Source: Acidobacteriota bacterium (lineage in GTDB: Bacteria; Acidobacteriota; Holophagae; Holophagales; Holophagaceae). From it: a stretch of DNA of 64,000 nt. The notes under the pieces were generated by a model. That model ran no database searches. It was not told where the DNA came from and saw only the letters and a list, made by a program, of their open reading frames with translations. The stretch covers positions 34,525 through 98,524 of the forward strand of contig JAJYRN010000008.1 in the NCBI GenBank assembly GCA_021794095.1, written 5' to 3'. Positions 9,606 to 17,879 of the stretch are shown piece after piece. The position numbers were made by a program, and so were the translations under genes. Each line of letters starts with the position of its first letter. The stretch's first letter is position 1.

Positions 9606-9926
9606 ATGATCATCACCATCCGGAAGATGGCCGGCCCCACGGGGGCTGACGAGATGCTGGGCCAGGTGGATGCGGCCCGGCTGGAGGCCGGTGTCCGGCA
9701 CCTCCTTGCGATCCAGCTGGAAACCCTGGCGGACCTCACGAGCAGCCATGAGCCTTCGGAAGCAGAGGGCGTCCGCTACGAAGTGGAAGCCCAGGGGCCC
9801 GGGCCTGGGTCGAATACCCTCATCGTGGAGGCGCCTGGGGATCCGGAACATCCCGTCGTCAGGGCCCTGGCGGACCTGATGCAGACCCTCGGCCTCCCGC
9901 CGCCGGTACTGGCCGCGGTGCCCTGA
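9606..9926 (+). CDS. Small emfourin-like protein (protealysin-inhibitor family resemblance)
   Basis: A 106-residue protein with no signal peptide or membrane segment. By recall it resembles the emfourin family: an N-terminal beta strand with basic and Gly residues (MIITIRKMAGPTG), a VDAARLE-type segment, a central acidic stretch, a YEVEAQGPG strand and a closing helix ALADLMQTL. Emfourins inhibit M4 protealysin-like metalloproteases and are usually encoded beside the protease; no such protease is here. ATG 9606 is chosen; GTG 9600 is in frame two codons upstream. It ends 13 bases before a convergent small gene. That this is a real gene is likely; the family call is tentative. Confidence 0.5.
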   Translation: MIITIRKMAGPTGADEMLGQVDAARLEAGVRHLLAIQLETLADLTSSHEPSEAEGVRYEVEAQGPGPGSNTLIVEAPGDPEHPVVRALADLMQTLGLPPPVLAAVP

Positions 9927-9939
9927 CGAGGGCTGTCCC

Positions 9940-10176
9940 CTACTTTTTGGCGTTCCTGGGTGTGCCGTCCTTCTCGAGGTACTTCTCGGGATGCTTCTGA
10001 AGGCTTTCGCCACATGCCTGGCCGCACACGCGGTACGCCCGCCCGCGCACCACGACCGTTGGGGCCTTGGCCGGAACGGCCATCCCGCAGACCGGATCCT
10101 TGAGGTTGGTGGCGGGCTTGGTCTTGGCCGGGGCGGGCGCGGCCAGCACTGCCAAAGCAAGAAAGGGAGCGAGCAT
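9940..10176 (-). CDS. Small secreted YHS/TRASH-like metal-binding protein, paralogue 1
   Basis: A 78-residue protein with a hydrophobic signal peptide (about 1-17) and a compact Cys domain: DPVCGM at 27-32, then GRAYRVCGQACG with a C-x3-C pair, then LxKxPExYL. The YHS family (named for Tyr-His-Ser) and TRASH-like domains bind metals through such cysteines, so a periplasmic copper or iron role is inferred. It shares pattern and C-terminal KDGTPxNA with the product of 13673-13951. The start has a strong AGGAGG six bases upstream. It is divergent from the cytochrome gene across an AT-rich spacer, at the edge of the metal island. Confidence 0.8.
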   Translation of the reverse strand: MLAPFLALAVLAAPAPAKTKPATNLKDPVCGMAVPAKAPTVVVRGRAYRVCGQACGESLQKHPEKYLEKDGTPRNAKK

Positions 10177-10302
10177 GGTGCCTCCTGGTCAGCATTTAGT
10201 AGAACCGAGGGGTTCCCATCTCATTGAAGGGCACTTCAACTTCAGAACTATTATTATTGAATCTCATTCGAATAAACACTACATTGGTTCAGGGAGGCCA
10301 CG
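10177..10302. promoter_or_regulatory. AT-rich divergent promoter region between YHS paralogue 1 and cytochrome c gene
   Basis: The 126-base spacer is strikingly AT-rich from about 10240 to 10285 against a GC-rich background. It contains an inverted repeat TTGAAG-n4-CTTCAA (10224-10239) and a stretch with GAATCTCATTC (10259-10269) inside ATTATTATTGAATCTCATT, loosely reminiscent of metal-regulator operators such as Fur boxes. Both flanking genes start with strong ribosome-binding sites facing outward. I infer a shared regulated promoter; the regulator is not identified. Confidence 0.45.
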
Positions 10303-10869
10303 ATGCGAAACAGGTCGGCCATAGTTGGCATCACAGTCGTCGCTGTCTTCGGCATCATGGCCCTGGCAGGAGTGACCTTCATCTACTTGGGTGGCTTCAA
10401 CGTAGCTGCCGATGTACCGCATTCGAGGCCGGTGCTGGCCATCATGAACCTGACTCGCGAGCGGTCCGTCTCCGTGCGTTCCCGCGCCATTCCCGTTCCA
10501 GATCTCAACGATCCTCAACTCGTGCTCAAGGGTGCGGGCCAGTACGCTGCGATGTGCACGAACTGTCACCTGGCACCCGGAATGGGTGACTCGGAAATCC
10601 GGCCGGGGCTATACCCGCGTCCACAGAACCTTGCTCGCACCCGGTTGGACCCAAGAGAGGCTTTCTGGATCATTAAACACGGCCTGAAAATGACCGGAAT
10701 GCCCGCGTGGGGATCCAGTCATGATGACCCGACCATATGGAGCATGGTGGCGTTCCTCCAGAGGTTGCCGGACATGACCCCCGCGCAGTACCGCGCCATC
10801 GTCGCCAAGGCGCCACCTGATGACGACATGCCTTCGGCCACTGAGCCGAGCCATGCGCATCTCCCGTGA
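10303..10869 (+). CDS. Membrane-anchored monoheme cytochrome c
   Basis: An 188-residue protein with one N-terminal transmembrane anchor (about 7-29) and a periplasmic cytochrome c domain. The single heme motif CTNCH is at 85-89, with a likely Met axial ligand in GMPAWG near 133. The C-terminal helix (about 140-165) matches class I cytochromes. GGGAGG lies seven bases before the ATG. It sits between a YHS-like gene and a lipid-type methyltransferase, in a slightly less GC-rich segment than the flanks. Its role is presumably electron transfer in the periplasm; a partner such as an oxidase or a copper-dependent oxidoreductase is not encoded next to it. Confidence 0.9.
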   Translation: MRNRSAIVGITVVAVFGIMALAGVTFIYLGGFNVAADVPHSRPVLAIMNLTRERSVSVRSRAIPVPDLNDPQLVLKGAGQYAAMCTNCHLAPGMGDSEIRPGLYPRPQNLARTRLDPREAFWIIKHGLKMTGMPAWGSSHDDPTIWSMVAFLQRLPDMTPAQYRAIVAKAPPDDDMPSATEPSHAHLP

Positions 10870-10961
10870 CCGACTCGGTTCTTCTTGCGCCATGACCACA
10901 CCGAGGCTCAGTCGACGACGCGGAGAACACCTCGGGGGACGAGGAGATACCCAGGGCAGAC

Positions 10962-11555
10962 TCAAATCCGGCCGATGATCACATAGGCTGGTGGGAGATT
11001 CCACCAGACCGGGCCCACCACATGAACCCTGCGAAAGTGCTCGCGAAAGACTGGAAGTAGGCGCAGACCGTACTGGAAGGCGACGAATCGCCCTGCCGGG
11101 GTGAGGCTTGCCTGCACCGAATCCAGGATGCTGGCCCGGGTTGTGGAAGAGAATGCCTGGAACGGGAGACCGGATACAACAGCATCAACATGATCCCACC
11201 CTGTGGCCTGGAGCCAAACCGAAAGATCCTTGGCATCACCGGTGCGGATGTCTAGGCGGGGATCCTTCATGCGGCCCCCGAGCCGCTGGGCGAAGCCGGC
11301 ATCAAGCTCCAGAGCCAACAGCCGGCCATCCAGTGGGAGACGGGCAAGCAGGTGCCGGGTGATGCTCCCAGATCCGGGCCCGAGTTCAACCACCCTCACC
11401 CCGGAGGCCATACACGCCATGGTCTTTCCCAGAGATGCGGTACTGGGAAGCAGCGCGCCCATCTTTCTAGGATTTGCAATGGCTTTCCCCGTGAACAAGA
11501 CCGGAGCGGCCCATCGAGATCTGATTACCCCAGGCATTTCCATGTCATCCATCAT
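10962..11555 (-). CDS. PmtA-like phospholipid N-methyltransferase family protein
   Basis: A 197-residue class I SAM-dependent methyltransferase. The SAM motif ELGPGSGSITRHLL (near 57-70), the acidic ALELD (near 81) and the SGLPF motif (near 129) match the bacterial phosphatidylethanolamine N-methyltransferase (PmtA, Rhodobacter-type) and related rRNA-adenine-methylase-like group. The C-terminal NLPPAYV (near 186) is also characteristic. Inferred substrate: membrane phosphatidylethanolamine; this subfamily includes proteins of unknown substrate, so specificity is not assured. It is convergent with the cytochrome gene; 144 bases separate its start from the sensor kinase end upstream. Confidence 0.7.
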   Translation of the reverse strand: MMDDMEMPGVIRSRWAAPVLFTGKAIANPRKMGALLPSTASLGKTMACMASGVRVVELGPGSGSITRHLLARLPLDGRLLALELDAGFAQRLGGRMKDPRLDIRTGDAKDLSVWLQATGWDHVDAVVSGLPFQAFSSTTRASILDSVQASLTPAGRFVAFQYGLRLLPVFREHFRRVHVVGPVWWNLPPAYVIIGRI

Positions 11556-11699
11556 TCACTCCAGCCTCTCGGTATTGAGCGGGTTGTCTGCATCTGACAC
11601 ATCCGGCCACGACAACAAGGCCGGCCTTGCCGAGACGCGAAGGCATCCTGAACCACACTGGAGCACAGGTGCACGCGGTTGCTCTCCATCAGAAAATCG

Positions 11700-13379
11700 T
11701 CAGGCCCCTTGGATGGGGAAGCGGAGCGTGAATTGGGTCTGTCCCGAAGATCCTTTGGCCACCGTGATGGCTCCCCCCATGCGATGGAGAATGGAAGGAA
11801 TGCTGGAAAGGTCCGGGCCACCAGGCCGTGAGCTGGCGACATAGGGCGCGGAAAAGACAGCCTGCAAATCTGCATCCAAAACCGAAGGCCCCGAATCGCA
11901 AATCTCGACAAGGCAGGCTCCCCTGTCCAACCGTGATTCGAGACGCAGTAGGCCCCCGGATCCAGCGGCGATCGCACCCCGCTGTAGAAGCGTCCTGAAG
12001 GCGAAGCCCACATCCGAGCGATTTCCCCGTACCACGAAAGTGCCTTCGGGAACGATGGCATCGAATTGCAAGCCGGGAGGCACCTCCAACGAAGAGATGG
12101 CTTCCCACAGACAGGCATGAAGCTCAAATAGCTCCGGTTGGGCGTTATGTTCAGTTTCAAGAGTCACGCGCATAAGTTGGGCGACGAGGTCTGCGGCAGC
12201 CCGGCCGTTCCGATCGAGCAGCCCAATCAAGTCATTGACCTTCTCAGGAGGCTTACCCCCGGCTTGCAGCAGGTCCGAAGCCAGGAGGATCGGGTGGATG
12301 AGGCGCTCCAGATCGTGGATAGAACCGCTGATGCGGGCACCCAGCTCAGCCTGTTGGGATCGTTCCTGGATACGCCGCTCCGCCTCTAGCCTGCGGGAGA
12401 CATCCTCCACAGCAGCGACTCGGAAGGAGAGTCCAGAGAATACCGCCCGTGCCGCGCAGGCTTCAAAGGCCGCAAAATGCCCGTCAGGGCGGTGAATATT
12501 GAAAGACACCAGATGGCCAGGCTCGACCTCTTCAAGCAAAGCCAGGACCGGCGCTGGGAGGATGGCCGATATGGGCGCATCCATCAGGGCCATTGAGGAA
12601 CGGCCAAGCAACTCGCCCATGCGCGGGTTCGCATGGTGGACTCTCCCCACGGCATCCCACACCAGAACTCCAATGGGTGCGACATCGAGGAGGGTGCGGG
12701 CCAGCTCAGTGGCATCCTCGGCTCGATCTCTCAGGCGGCCGACATGAAATCCAAGCAGGATGAAAGCGATGCCAACAAGCAAGGACGAGCATGCGAAGAA
12801 CACCAATTCCCGGTTGTGGCGTTCCATCTGGTTGATGGATGCCTCCAGGAAGCGCTGGTGGTAACTTTCGAGATCATGGTACGCATCCGTGACCACCAGA
12901 TACTGACGCGCCAGCTGGGCCAGTTCTGAGGACAGTGCGGCCCGTGCAGCCTGGCCGTGGTACCCGTCTTTGGCCTCTCCAAGGGCCCGTGTGGCAGCAA
13001 CCACGCGTCCCATCTGAGCCAGATAAGCCACCATGACACGGTCGAGGGCATCCAGGCGCGGATCATCCTCATGATGCGTCTTGTCGGCCAGATGCCCACG
13101 GGCACGCCAATAGGCATCGAGAGCCTCCTGCACTGAAGCCTGCTCCAGCGCGAAAGAGCCCCCGTAATGCATGGCGTAACCTTCAACCTGGAGACGTGCC
13201 AAGGTCTCCTGGAAGTGGTCAAGACCGGCCACCCAGGATTCACAATGGGCCACGGCCGCATGGGCCTGTCGGGCCTGCGGCACGAGGCGGAGCGTCCATA
13301 GCCCCAGGGCTGCCAAGGGAATTCCCCCCAGCAGCCTGAGCCACCCACGGTGAGCCCTCGCAGGCCGGAATAAGTCCAT
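11700..13379 (-). CDS. Membrane sensor kinase-like protein with degenerate ATPase domain
   Basis: A 559-residue protein: transmembrane helix at about 14-33, a periplasmic helical region (about 35-190), a second helix (about 192-212), a PAS domain (about 228-335), a HisKA-like helix with His355 in GSIHDLERLIHP, and a C-terminal region aligned with HATPase_c. The ATPase motifs are eroded: the N-box asparagine is not evident in RGNRSDVGFAFRTLL, the G1 box reads DSGPS instead of DxGxG, and the G2 glycine run is replaced by PGGPDLSS. It may therefore not autophosphorylate and may act as a ligand sensor or phosphatase. No response regulator is adjacent; the nearest is the CusR-like gene 9 kb away. 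Confidence 0.75.
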   Translation of the reverse strand: MDLFRPARAHRGWLRLLGGIPLAALGLWTLRLVPQARQAHAAVAHCESWVAGLDHFQETLARLQVEGYAMHYGGSFALEQASVQEALDAYWRARGHLADKTHHEDDPRLDALDRVMVAYLAQMGRVVAATRALGEAKDGYHGQAARAALSSELAQLARQYLVVTDAYHDLESYHQRFLEASINQMERHNRELVFFACSSLLVGIAFILLGFHVGRLRDRAEDATELARTLLDVAPIGVLVWDAVGRVHHANPRMGELLGRSSMALMDAPISAILPAPVLALLEEVEPGHLVSFNIHRPDGHFAAFEACAARAVFSGLSFRVAAVEDVSRRLEAERRIQERSQQAELGARISGSIHDLERLIHPILLASDLLQAGGKPPEKVNDLIGLLDRNGRAAADLVAQLMRVTLETEHNAQPELFELHACLWEAISSLEVPPGLQFDAIVPEGTFVVRGNRSDVGFAFRTLLQRGAIAAGSGGLLRLESRLDRGACLVEICDSGPSVLDADLQAVFSAPYVASSRPGGPDLSSIPSILHRMGGAITVAKGSSGQTQFTLRFPIQGA

Positions 13380-13672
13380 GATCAGGGCTCCAAAAAAGGA
13401 CAGCGGGCGGAACCGGCACCCAGCGTACCGGCCTGGTTCGAAGGCGGCCTATTCGACGCCGGAGGCCCATTCAAACGGCCCTCCGCGGGGCGCCAGCGGG
13501 GATAATCTCCCGCCAGCGCGATCTCCGAGGAACGGCCGAGTTATTCGTCAAATCCCGCGCGGGAGCCCAGACTCACGGGATTCACCGCGATTCGGGCGCA
13601 CCGAACCGGAACATCGGATGTCCGGACCGCAATGGTGGGCGTTGGTGAGCTCCGGGGGTCAGGCCCCGTTCG

Positions 13673-13951
13673 TCAGGGGCGCATTCCAGGCATGGAAGCC
13701 ATGGAACCCTTCTGGATGGGCTTGGCGGCATTTTTGGGAGTCCCATCCTTTTTGAGGTAGGCGGCAGGATGCTTCTCGAGTTTTCCAGCGCAGTCGGAAC
13801 AGCAGACCCGATAGGCGTGGCCATGGACGGTCACGACTTGGCTCTGGCCCGTGACGGGCCGTCCCAGGACGGGGCACTTGGTGTTTTGAGCGGATGCCGG
13901 GTGCCCATGCGGGGCAGCCATCATGGCCAGGGTGAACAACGTTGCGAACAT
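13673..13951 (-). CDS. Small secreted YHS/TRASH-like metal-binding protein, paralogue 2
   Basis: A 92-residue protein with a signal peptide (about 1-21), Cys at KCPVLGRPV, then GHAYRVCCSDCAG with three cysteines, then LEKHPAAYLKKDGTPKNA. It closely matches the pattern of the 9940-10176 product, and ends in a Met/Lys-rich tail (KGSMASMPGM) of the kind that can bind copper. It is the last gene of a minus-strand series with the cus operon, 45 bases after a small membrane protein gene. The 293 bases between it and the sensor kinase start upstream on the plus strand side (13380-13672) show no gene or clear signal. Confidence 0.8.
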   Translation of the reverse strand: MFATLFTLAMMAAPHGHPASAQNTKCPVLGRPVTGQSQVVTVHGHAYRVCCSDCAGKLEKHPAAYLKKDGTPKNAAKPIQKGSMASMPGMRP

Positions 13952-13996
13952 GATTTCTCCAATCGAGAAGTGGGTTGGGAATTTGGATGGAGCGGC

Positions 13997-14215
13997 TCAG
14001 AACGGGCCGTCCATCCCCTCGCCGGAAAGGCTCCGGCCTTTCTTGCTTGAATCGGAATCCCCTTGGGCTACCGGCGAAGGCCCCTGCGGGACGCTGGGCG
14101 CGCAGTGCTGCTGAGGCTTAGGTGGAGGGGCGGCCGGCCCATGATGGTGATGCCAGCCATGGAAAACGAACATCATCAGCGCCATGAAAAGGATGGCTGC
14201 GGCGGTCCCCATCAT
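13997..14215 (-). CDS. Small His-rich single-pass membrane protein of the cus operon
   Basis: A 72-residue protein of unknown family. It has one hydrophobic helix (about 3-18), immediately followed by a histidine run (HGWHHHH), then a Pro/Gln/Ser-rich soluble tail with one Cys. Its ATG overlaps the TGA of the preceding YHS-like gene (ATGA at 14212-14215), and GGAG lies seven bases upstream, so it is translationally coupled to that gene. The histidine cluster next to the membrane suggests metal contact in the periplasm; this is inference. A longer frame upstream of this ATG is just the antisense or shifted reading of the neighbouring gene. Confidence 0.65.
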   Translation of the reverse strand: MMGTAAAILFMALMMFVFHGWHHHHGPAAPPPKPQQHCAPSVPQGPSPVAQGDSDSSKKGRSLSGEGMDGPF

Positions 14216-14520
14216 GGGCGCTCCTTTCCATGAGTCATGTGGCCCTTGCATGAGGCCCCCATACCCGGGGCCTTGGCCCCCTTCGATTTGAGCAGCAGCA
14301 GGGGAACGCCTCGGGCATCCAGGTAGCGCTCTGGGTTCTTGTCGAGGGCTTCCGCGTGGGTGGAGTGGCACACCCAGTAGCGATGGCCTCGGACGGTCAG
14401 GAAAATGCCCGTCCCCGGTTTGTAGGCCGCACCCGAAACGGGGCAGACCGGGAATTCTGGAGGGGCCTCTGCGGGCAGTATCGCGGTGGCAACCGGCAGA
14501 GAAAGCATCAAGGGAAACAT
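14212..14520 (-). CDS. Small secreted YHS/TRASH-like protein, paralogue 3 (variant ligand set)
   Basis: A 102-residue protein with a signal peptide (about 1-18), Cys in PVCPVSG, and GHRYWVCHSTHAEALDKNPERYLDARG. It shares the framework of the two other small YHS-like proteins here, but the second Cys of the C-x3-C pair is replaced by His (CHSTH), and the C-terminus carries GMGASCKGHM with further Cys, Met and His residues. It lies 35 bases downstream of cusA on the same strand, so it is probably part of the cus operon. Inferred role: periplasmic metal capture or handover to the pump. Confidence 0.78.
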   Translation of the reverse strand: MFPLMLSLPVATAILPAEAPPEFPVCPVSGAAYKPGTGIFLTVRGHRYWVCHSTHAEALDKNPERYLDARGVPLLLLKSKGAKAPGMGASCKGHMTHGKERP

Positions 14521-14555
14521 GAGATCTCCTTTGGATGGAGGCGGTCCGCCTCGGG

Positions 14556-17500
14556 TCAGGCCGGCTCGGCGCCGGTGGGATCAAATGTCACGGGGCCTTC
14601 CACCACTTCCTTGCGTTTCCACAGGTAGTAGATGGCGGGATAGACGAGCAGTTCGAGGATGAAGCTGGTGGCGAGACCGCCCACCATCGGCGCGGCGACG
14701 CGCTTCATCAAATCCGCGCCGGTACCAACGCTCCACATGATGGGGAGGAGCCCCATGAAGGCTGCGCAGACGGTCATGGCCTTGGGACGCACGCGCTTCA
14801 CAGCGCCGTGGATGATGGCTTCCACCAGATCGCCCCGGGTGTTCAGGCGCCCCTCCTGCTTGGCTTCCTCATGGCTGAGATCCAGGAAGAGCAGCATGAA
14901 CACGCCGGTCTCGGCATCCAGGCCCATGAGGGCGATGAGCCCCACCCACACGGCGATGCTCATGTTGTAGTGCAGCATCCAGAGCAGCCAGAAGGCGCCG
15001 ATGGCCGAGAAGGGCACCGCGAGCATCACGATGCCGGCCTTGAAGGCGGACCTGGTGTTGGCGTAGAGCAGCCCGAAGATCAACACCAGCGTGATGGGCA
15101 GCACCAGCTTGAGGCGCTCCTTCACGCGGAGCATGTTCTCGTACTGCCCGCTCCAGGCGAGGCTGTAGCCCTCGGGCAGCTTCAGGCCCTGGTCAATGGC
15201 GGCCTTGGCCCGCTCGACATAGGTGCCGACGTCCACTTTGGAGGTGTCGAAGTCCACCAGCACGTAGCCACTCATCTGGCCGTTCTCATCGCGAATCATG
15301 GCGGGGCCCTGGGTCCATTTCACGTCCGCGATTTCCGAGATGGGGATGGTGGCGCCCGTGGGGAGGGGCACCAGCACGCGGTCCAGCGCTCCGGGTGATT
15401 CGCGGAAATCCCTGGCATAGCGCACGTTCACGGGATAGCGGGCGCGACCGTCAATCACGGTGGACTGGTTCTGGCCGCCCACGGCGGTCATCACCATCTG
15501 GTTGGCGTCCGCCACGCTCAGCCCGTAGCGCGCCAGGGCGGTACGCTTCAGATCGAAGTCCACGAAATAGCCCTGGGCCACCTTCTCCGCAAAGGCGCTG
15601 CGGGTATCCGGCACCTTCTCGAGGATGCTGGCGGCCTGTTCGGCAATGGCCTGGATCACGGTGAGGTCGGGACCGTTGATCTTCAGGCCCACCGGGGTGC
15701 GGATGCCCGTGCTGAGCATGTCCAGCCGGGCCTTGATGGGCATGGTCCAGGCGTTGGAGACCGCCGGAAGCCGGACGACCCGATCGAGGTCGTTGACGAT
15801 GTCCGACTCGGTGATCCGGTCGCGCCAGATGGGGCGCAGGATGCCCTGGAGCCAGTCCGGGGCCCAGCTGGAGTACCAGCGCGGCCGCTTCCGCCATTCC
15901 GATTCGGGCTTCAGCTCGATGACCGTTTCCATCATGGAGAAGGGCGCGGGATCCAGGGCTGTATCCGCCCGGCCCGCTTTCCCGAAGACCCGCGCCACCT
16001 CCGGCACCGTGCGGATGAGCCGGTCCTGGATCTGGAGGAGGCGCTGGGCCTCGGTCTCCGAGATGCCCGGGTCAGTGGTGGGCATGTAGAGGATCGTCCC
16101 CTCGTCGAGCGGGGGCATGAACTCGCTGCCCAGGTGCATGAACACCGGGACGGTGGCCAGCACCATGAGCGCCGCCACGGCGATGGTGGCCTTGGCGTGG
16201 CGGAGCACGAACCGGCAGGGCGGCTCGTAGATCCGGTGGAGGAACACGCTGATGGGATGCTTGTGCTCCGGGTAGTAGGTGCCGACCGCCGCGTGGGTGG
16301 CCAGCTTCGCGAGCCACTTCGGCCGGAAGTGGAAGGGTTCGATGCGCGCGAAGAGCATGCGCATGGCGGGATCGAGGGTCAGGGCCAGGATGGCGGCGAT
16401 GGCCATGGCCAGGTTCTTGGAGTAGGCGAGGGGCTTGAAGAGGCGCCCCTCCTGATCCACCAGGGTGAAGATGGGCATGAAGCTCACCGCCACCACCAGC
16501 AGGCTGAAGAAGACGCTGGGGCCCACTTCCATGAGGGCCCCGAGGCGCACCTCATGGAAATCGCCGGGTTTCCCGGCCGCGATCCACCGCTCGATCTTCT
16601 TGTAGGCGTTCTCGACTTCCACGATGGCGCCATCCACCAGCACGCCGATGGAGATGGCGATGCCCGAGAGGGACATGAGGTTGGCGTTCTGCCCGATGCC
16701 CAGCAGGGGAATGAAGGCCAGGGCCACGGCAAAGGGGATGGTCACGATGGGCACCAGGGCCGAGGGCACGTGCCACAGGAAGATCAGGATGACGAGGGAG
16801 ACGACGATCATCTCCTCGATGAGCTTGTCCTTGACCGTCGAGATGGCGCGATTGATGAGGGTGCTCCGATCGTAGACCGGCACGATCTCCACACCGGCCG
16901 GGAGCCCCTTCTTCAGCTCCGCGAGGCGGGCCTTGACGCGGTTGATGACATTCAGGGCGTTCTCTCCCTGGCGCATCACCACCGTGCCCACCACGGCGTC
17001 GCCCTGCCCGTCCAGATCCGTCAGGCCACGCCGGATGTCCGGCCCCAGGGACACGGTGGCCACATCGCCGATCCGCACGGGCGTTCCGTCCGGGGCCTTC
17101 AGCACAGCCTCTGCGATGTCCTGGGGGGTGTGGACATAGCCGCGCCCGCGCACCATGTTCTCGTGACCGGCGTATTCGATGAGCCGCCCGCCCACTTCCT
17201 GGTTGGAATCCTTCACCGCCTGGATGACGGCGCTGATCGGGATCTTGTAGGCGGCCAGCTTGTTCGGATCCACGCTGACCTGGAACTGCCGGACCTGCCC
17301 TCCCACGGTGGCCACTTCAGCCACCCCCGGCACGCTCTGGAGGGCGTAGCGCAGGTACCAGTCCTGGTAGCTCCGGAGCTGGTCCTGGCTGTGCTTGCCG
17401 CTGCGGTCCACCAGCGCGTACTGGTACACCCAGCCCACGGAAGTGGCATCCGGCCCGATCTCCGTCTTCACGCCCGGAGGCAGGCTGCTGGTGATCTTGC

Positions 17501-17879
17501 TGAGGTACTCCAACACCCGGCTCCGGGCCCAGTAGATGTCCGTGCCGTCCTTGAAGATCACGTAGACGTAGCTGTAGCCGTAGTCCGACTGGGCGCGGAT
17601 GGCCTTCACATCCGGCGCACCGAGCAGCGCGGTGACGATGGGGTACGTCACCTGGTCCTCGATGACGTTGGGGGCCTGGTCCCAGCGGGAATAGACGATC
17701 ACCTGGGTGTCGCTCAGATCCGGGATGGCATCCAGGGGGATGCGCTTCATGCTCCAGACGGCGAGCACCAGGAGCAGCGCCGCGGAAGCAAGCACCAGCC
17801 AGCGGTTGTGGGCCGAGAAGCGGATCACCTTCTGGAGGAAGGTCGGCTTGTCGGGGTCGTAGGTGGACTGCCCGCTCAT
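14556..17879 (-). CDS. cusA: CusA-type heavy-metal RND efflux pump (Cu/Ag)
   Basis: Inner-membrane proton-driven RND transporter of 1107 residues that expels metal from the periplasm and cytoplasm through CusB and the outer-membrane channel. Twelve transmembrane helices and two large periplasmic loops are evident. The opening segment IPLDAIPDLSDTQVIVYS is typical of the HME subfamily. Copper/silver specificity is indicated by three methionines at the positions of the E. coli CusA site: Met599 in LYMPTTDPG, Met649/650 in SMMETV and Met721 in LDMLSTG. The proton-relay Asp in VLVDGAIV is present. Its ATG overlaps the cusB stop (ATGA). Confidence 0.95.
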   Translation of the reverse strand: MSGQSTYDPDKPTFLQKVIRFSAHNRWLVLASAALLLVLAVWSMKRIPLDAIPDLSDTQVIVYSRWDQAPNVIEDQVTYPIVTALLGAPDVKAIRAQSDYGYSYVYVIFKDGTDIYWARSRVLEYLSKITSSLPPGVKTEIGPDATSVGWVYQYALVDRSGKHSQDQLRSYQDWYLRYALQSVPGVAEVATVGGQVRQFQVSVDPNKLAAYKIPISAVIQAVKDSNQEVGGRLIEYAGHENMVRGRGYVHTPQDIAEAVLKAPDGTPVRIGDVATVSLGPDIRRGLTDLDGQGDAVVGTVVMRQGENALNVINRVKARLAELKKGLPAGVEIVPVYDRSTLINRAISTVKDKLIEEMIVVSLVILIFLWHVPSALVPIVTIPFAVALAFIPLLGIGQNANLMSLSGIAISIGVLVDGAIVEVENAYKKIERWIAAGKPGDFHEVRLGALMEVGPSVFFSLLVVAVSFMPIFTLVDQEGRLFKPLAYSKNLAMAIAAILALTLDPAMRMLFARIEPFHFRPKWLAKLATHAAVGTYYPEHKHPISVFLHRIYEPPCRFVLRHAKATIAVAALMVLATVPVFMHLGSEFMPPLDEGTILYMPTTDPGISETEAQRLLQIQDRLIRTVPEVARVFGKAGRADTALDPAPFSMMETVIELKPESEWRKRPRWYSSWAPDWLQGILRPIWRDRITESDIVNDLDRVVRLPAVSNAWTMPIKARLDMLSTGIRTPVGLKINGPDLTVIQAIAEQAASILEKVPDTRSAFAEKVAQGYFVDFDLKRTALARYGLSVADANQMVMTAVGGQNQSTVIDGRARYPVNVRYARDFRESPGALDRVLVPLPTGATIPISEIADVKWTQGPAMIRDENGQMSGYVLVDFDTSKVDVGTYVERAKAAIDQGLKLPEGYSLAWSGQYENMLRVKERLKLVLPITLVLIFGLLYANTRSAFKAGIVMLAVPFSAIGAFWLLWMLHYNMSIAVWVGLIALMGLDAETGVFMLLFLDLSHEEAKQEGRLNTRGDLVEAIIHGAVKRVRPKAMTVCAAFMGLLPIMWSVGTGADLMKRVAAPMVGGLATSFILELLVYPAIYYLWKRKEVVEGPVTFDPTGAEPA

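Noticed and set aside
10246..10280. A definite Fur box
   Set aside because: The AT-rich stretch only partly resembles the Fur 19-mer, and the dyad symmetry is poor; kept as a general regulatory region.
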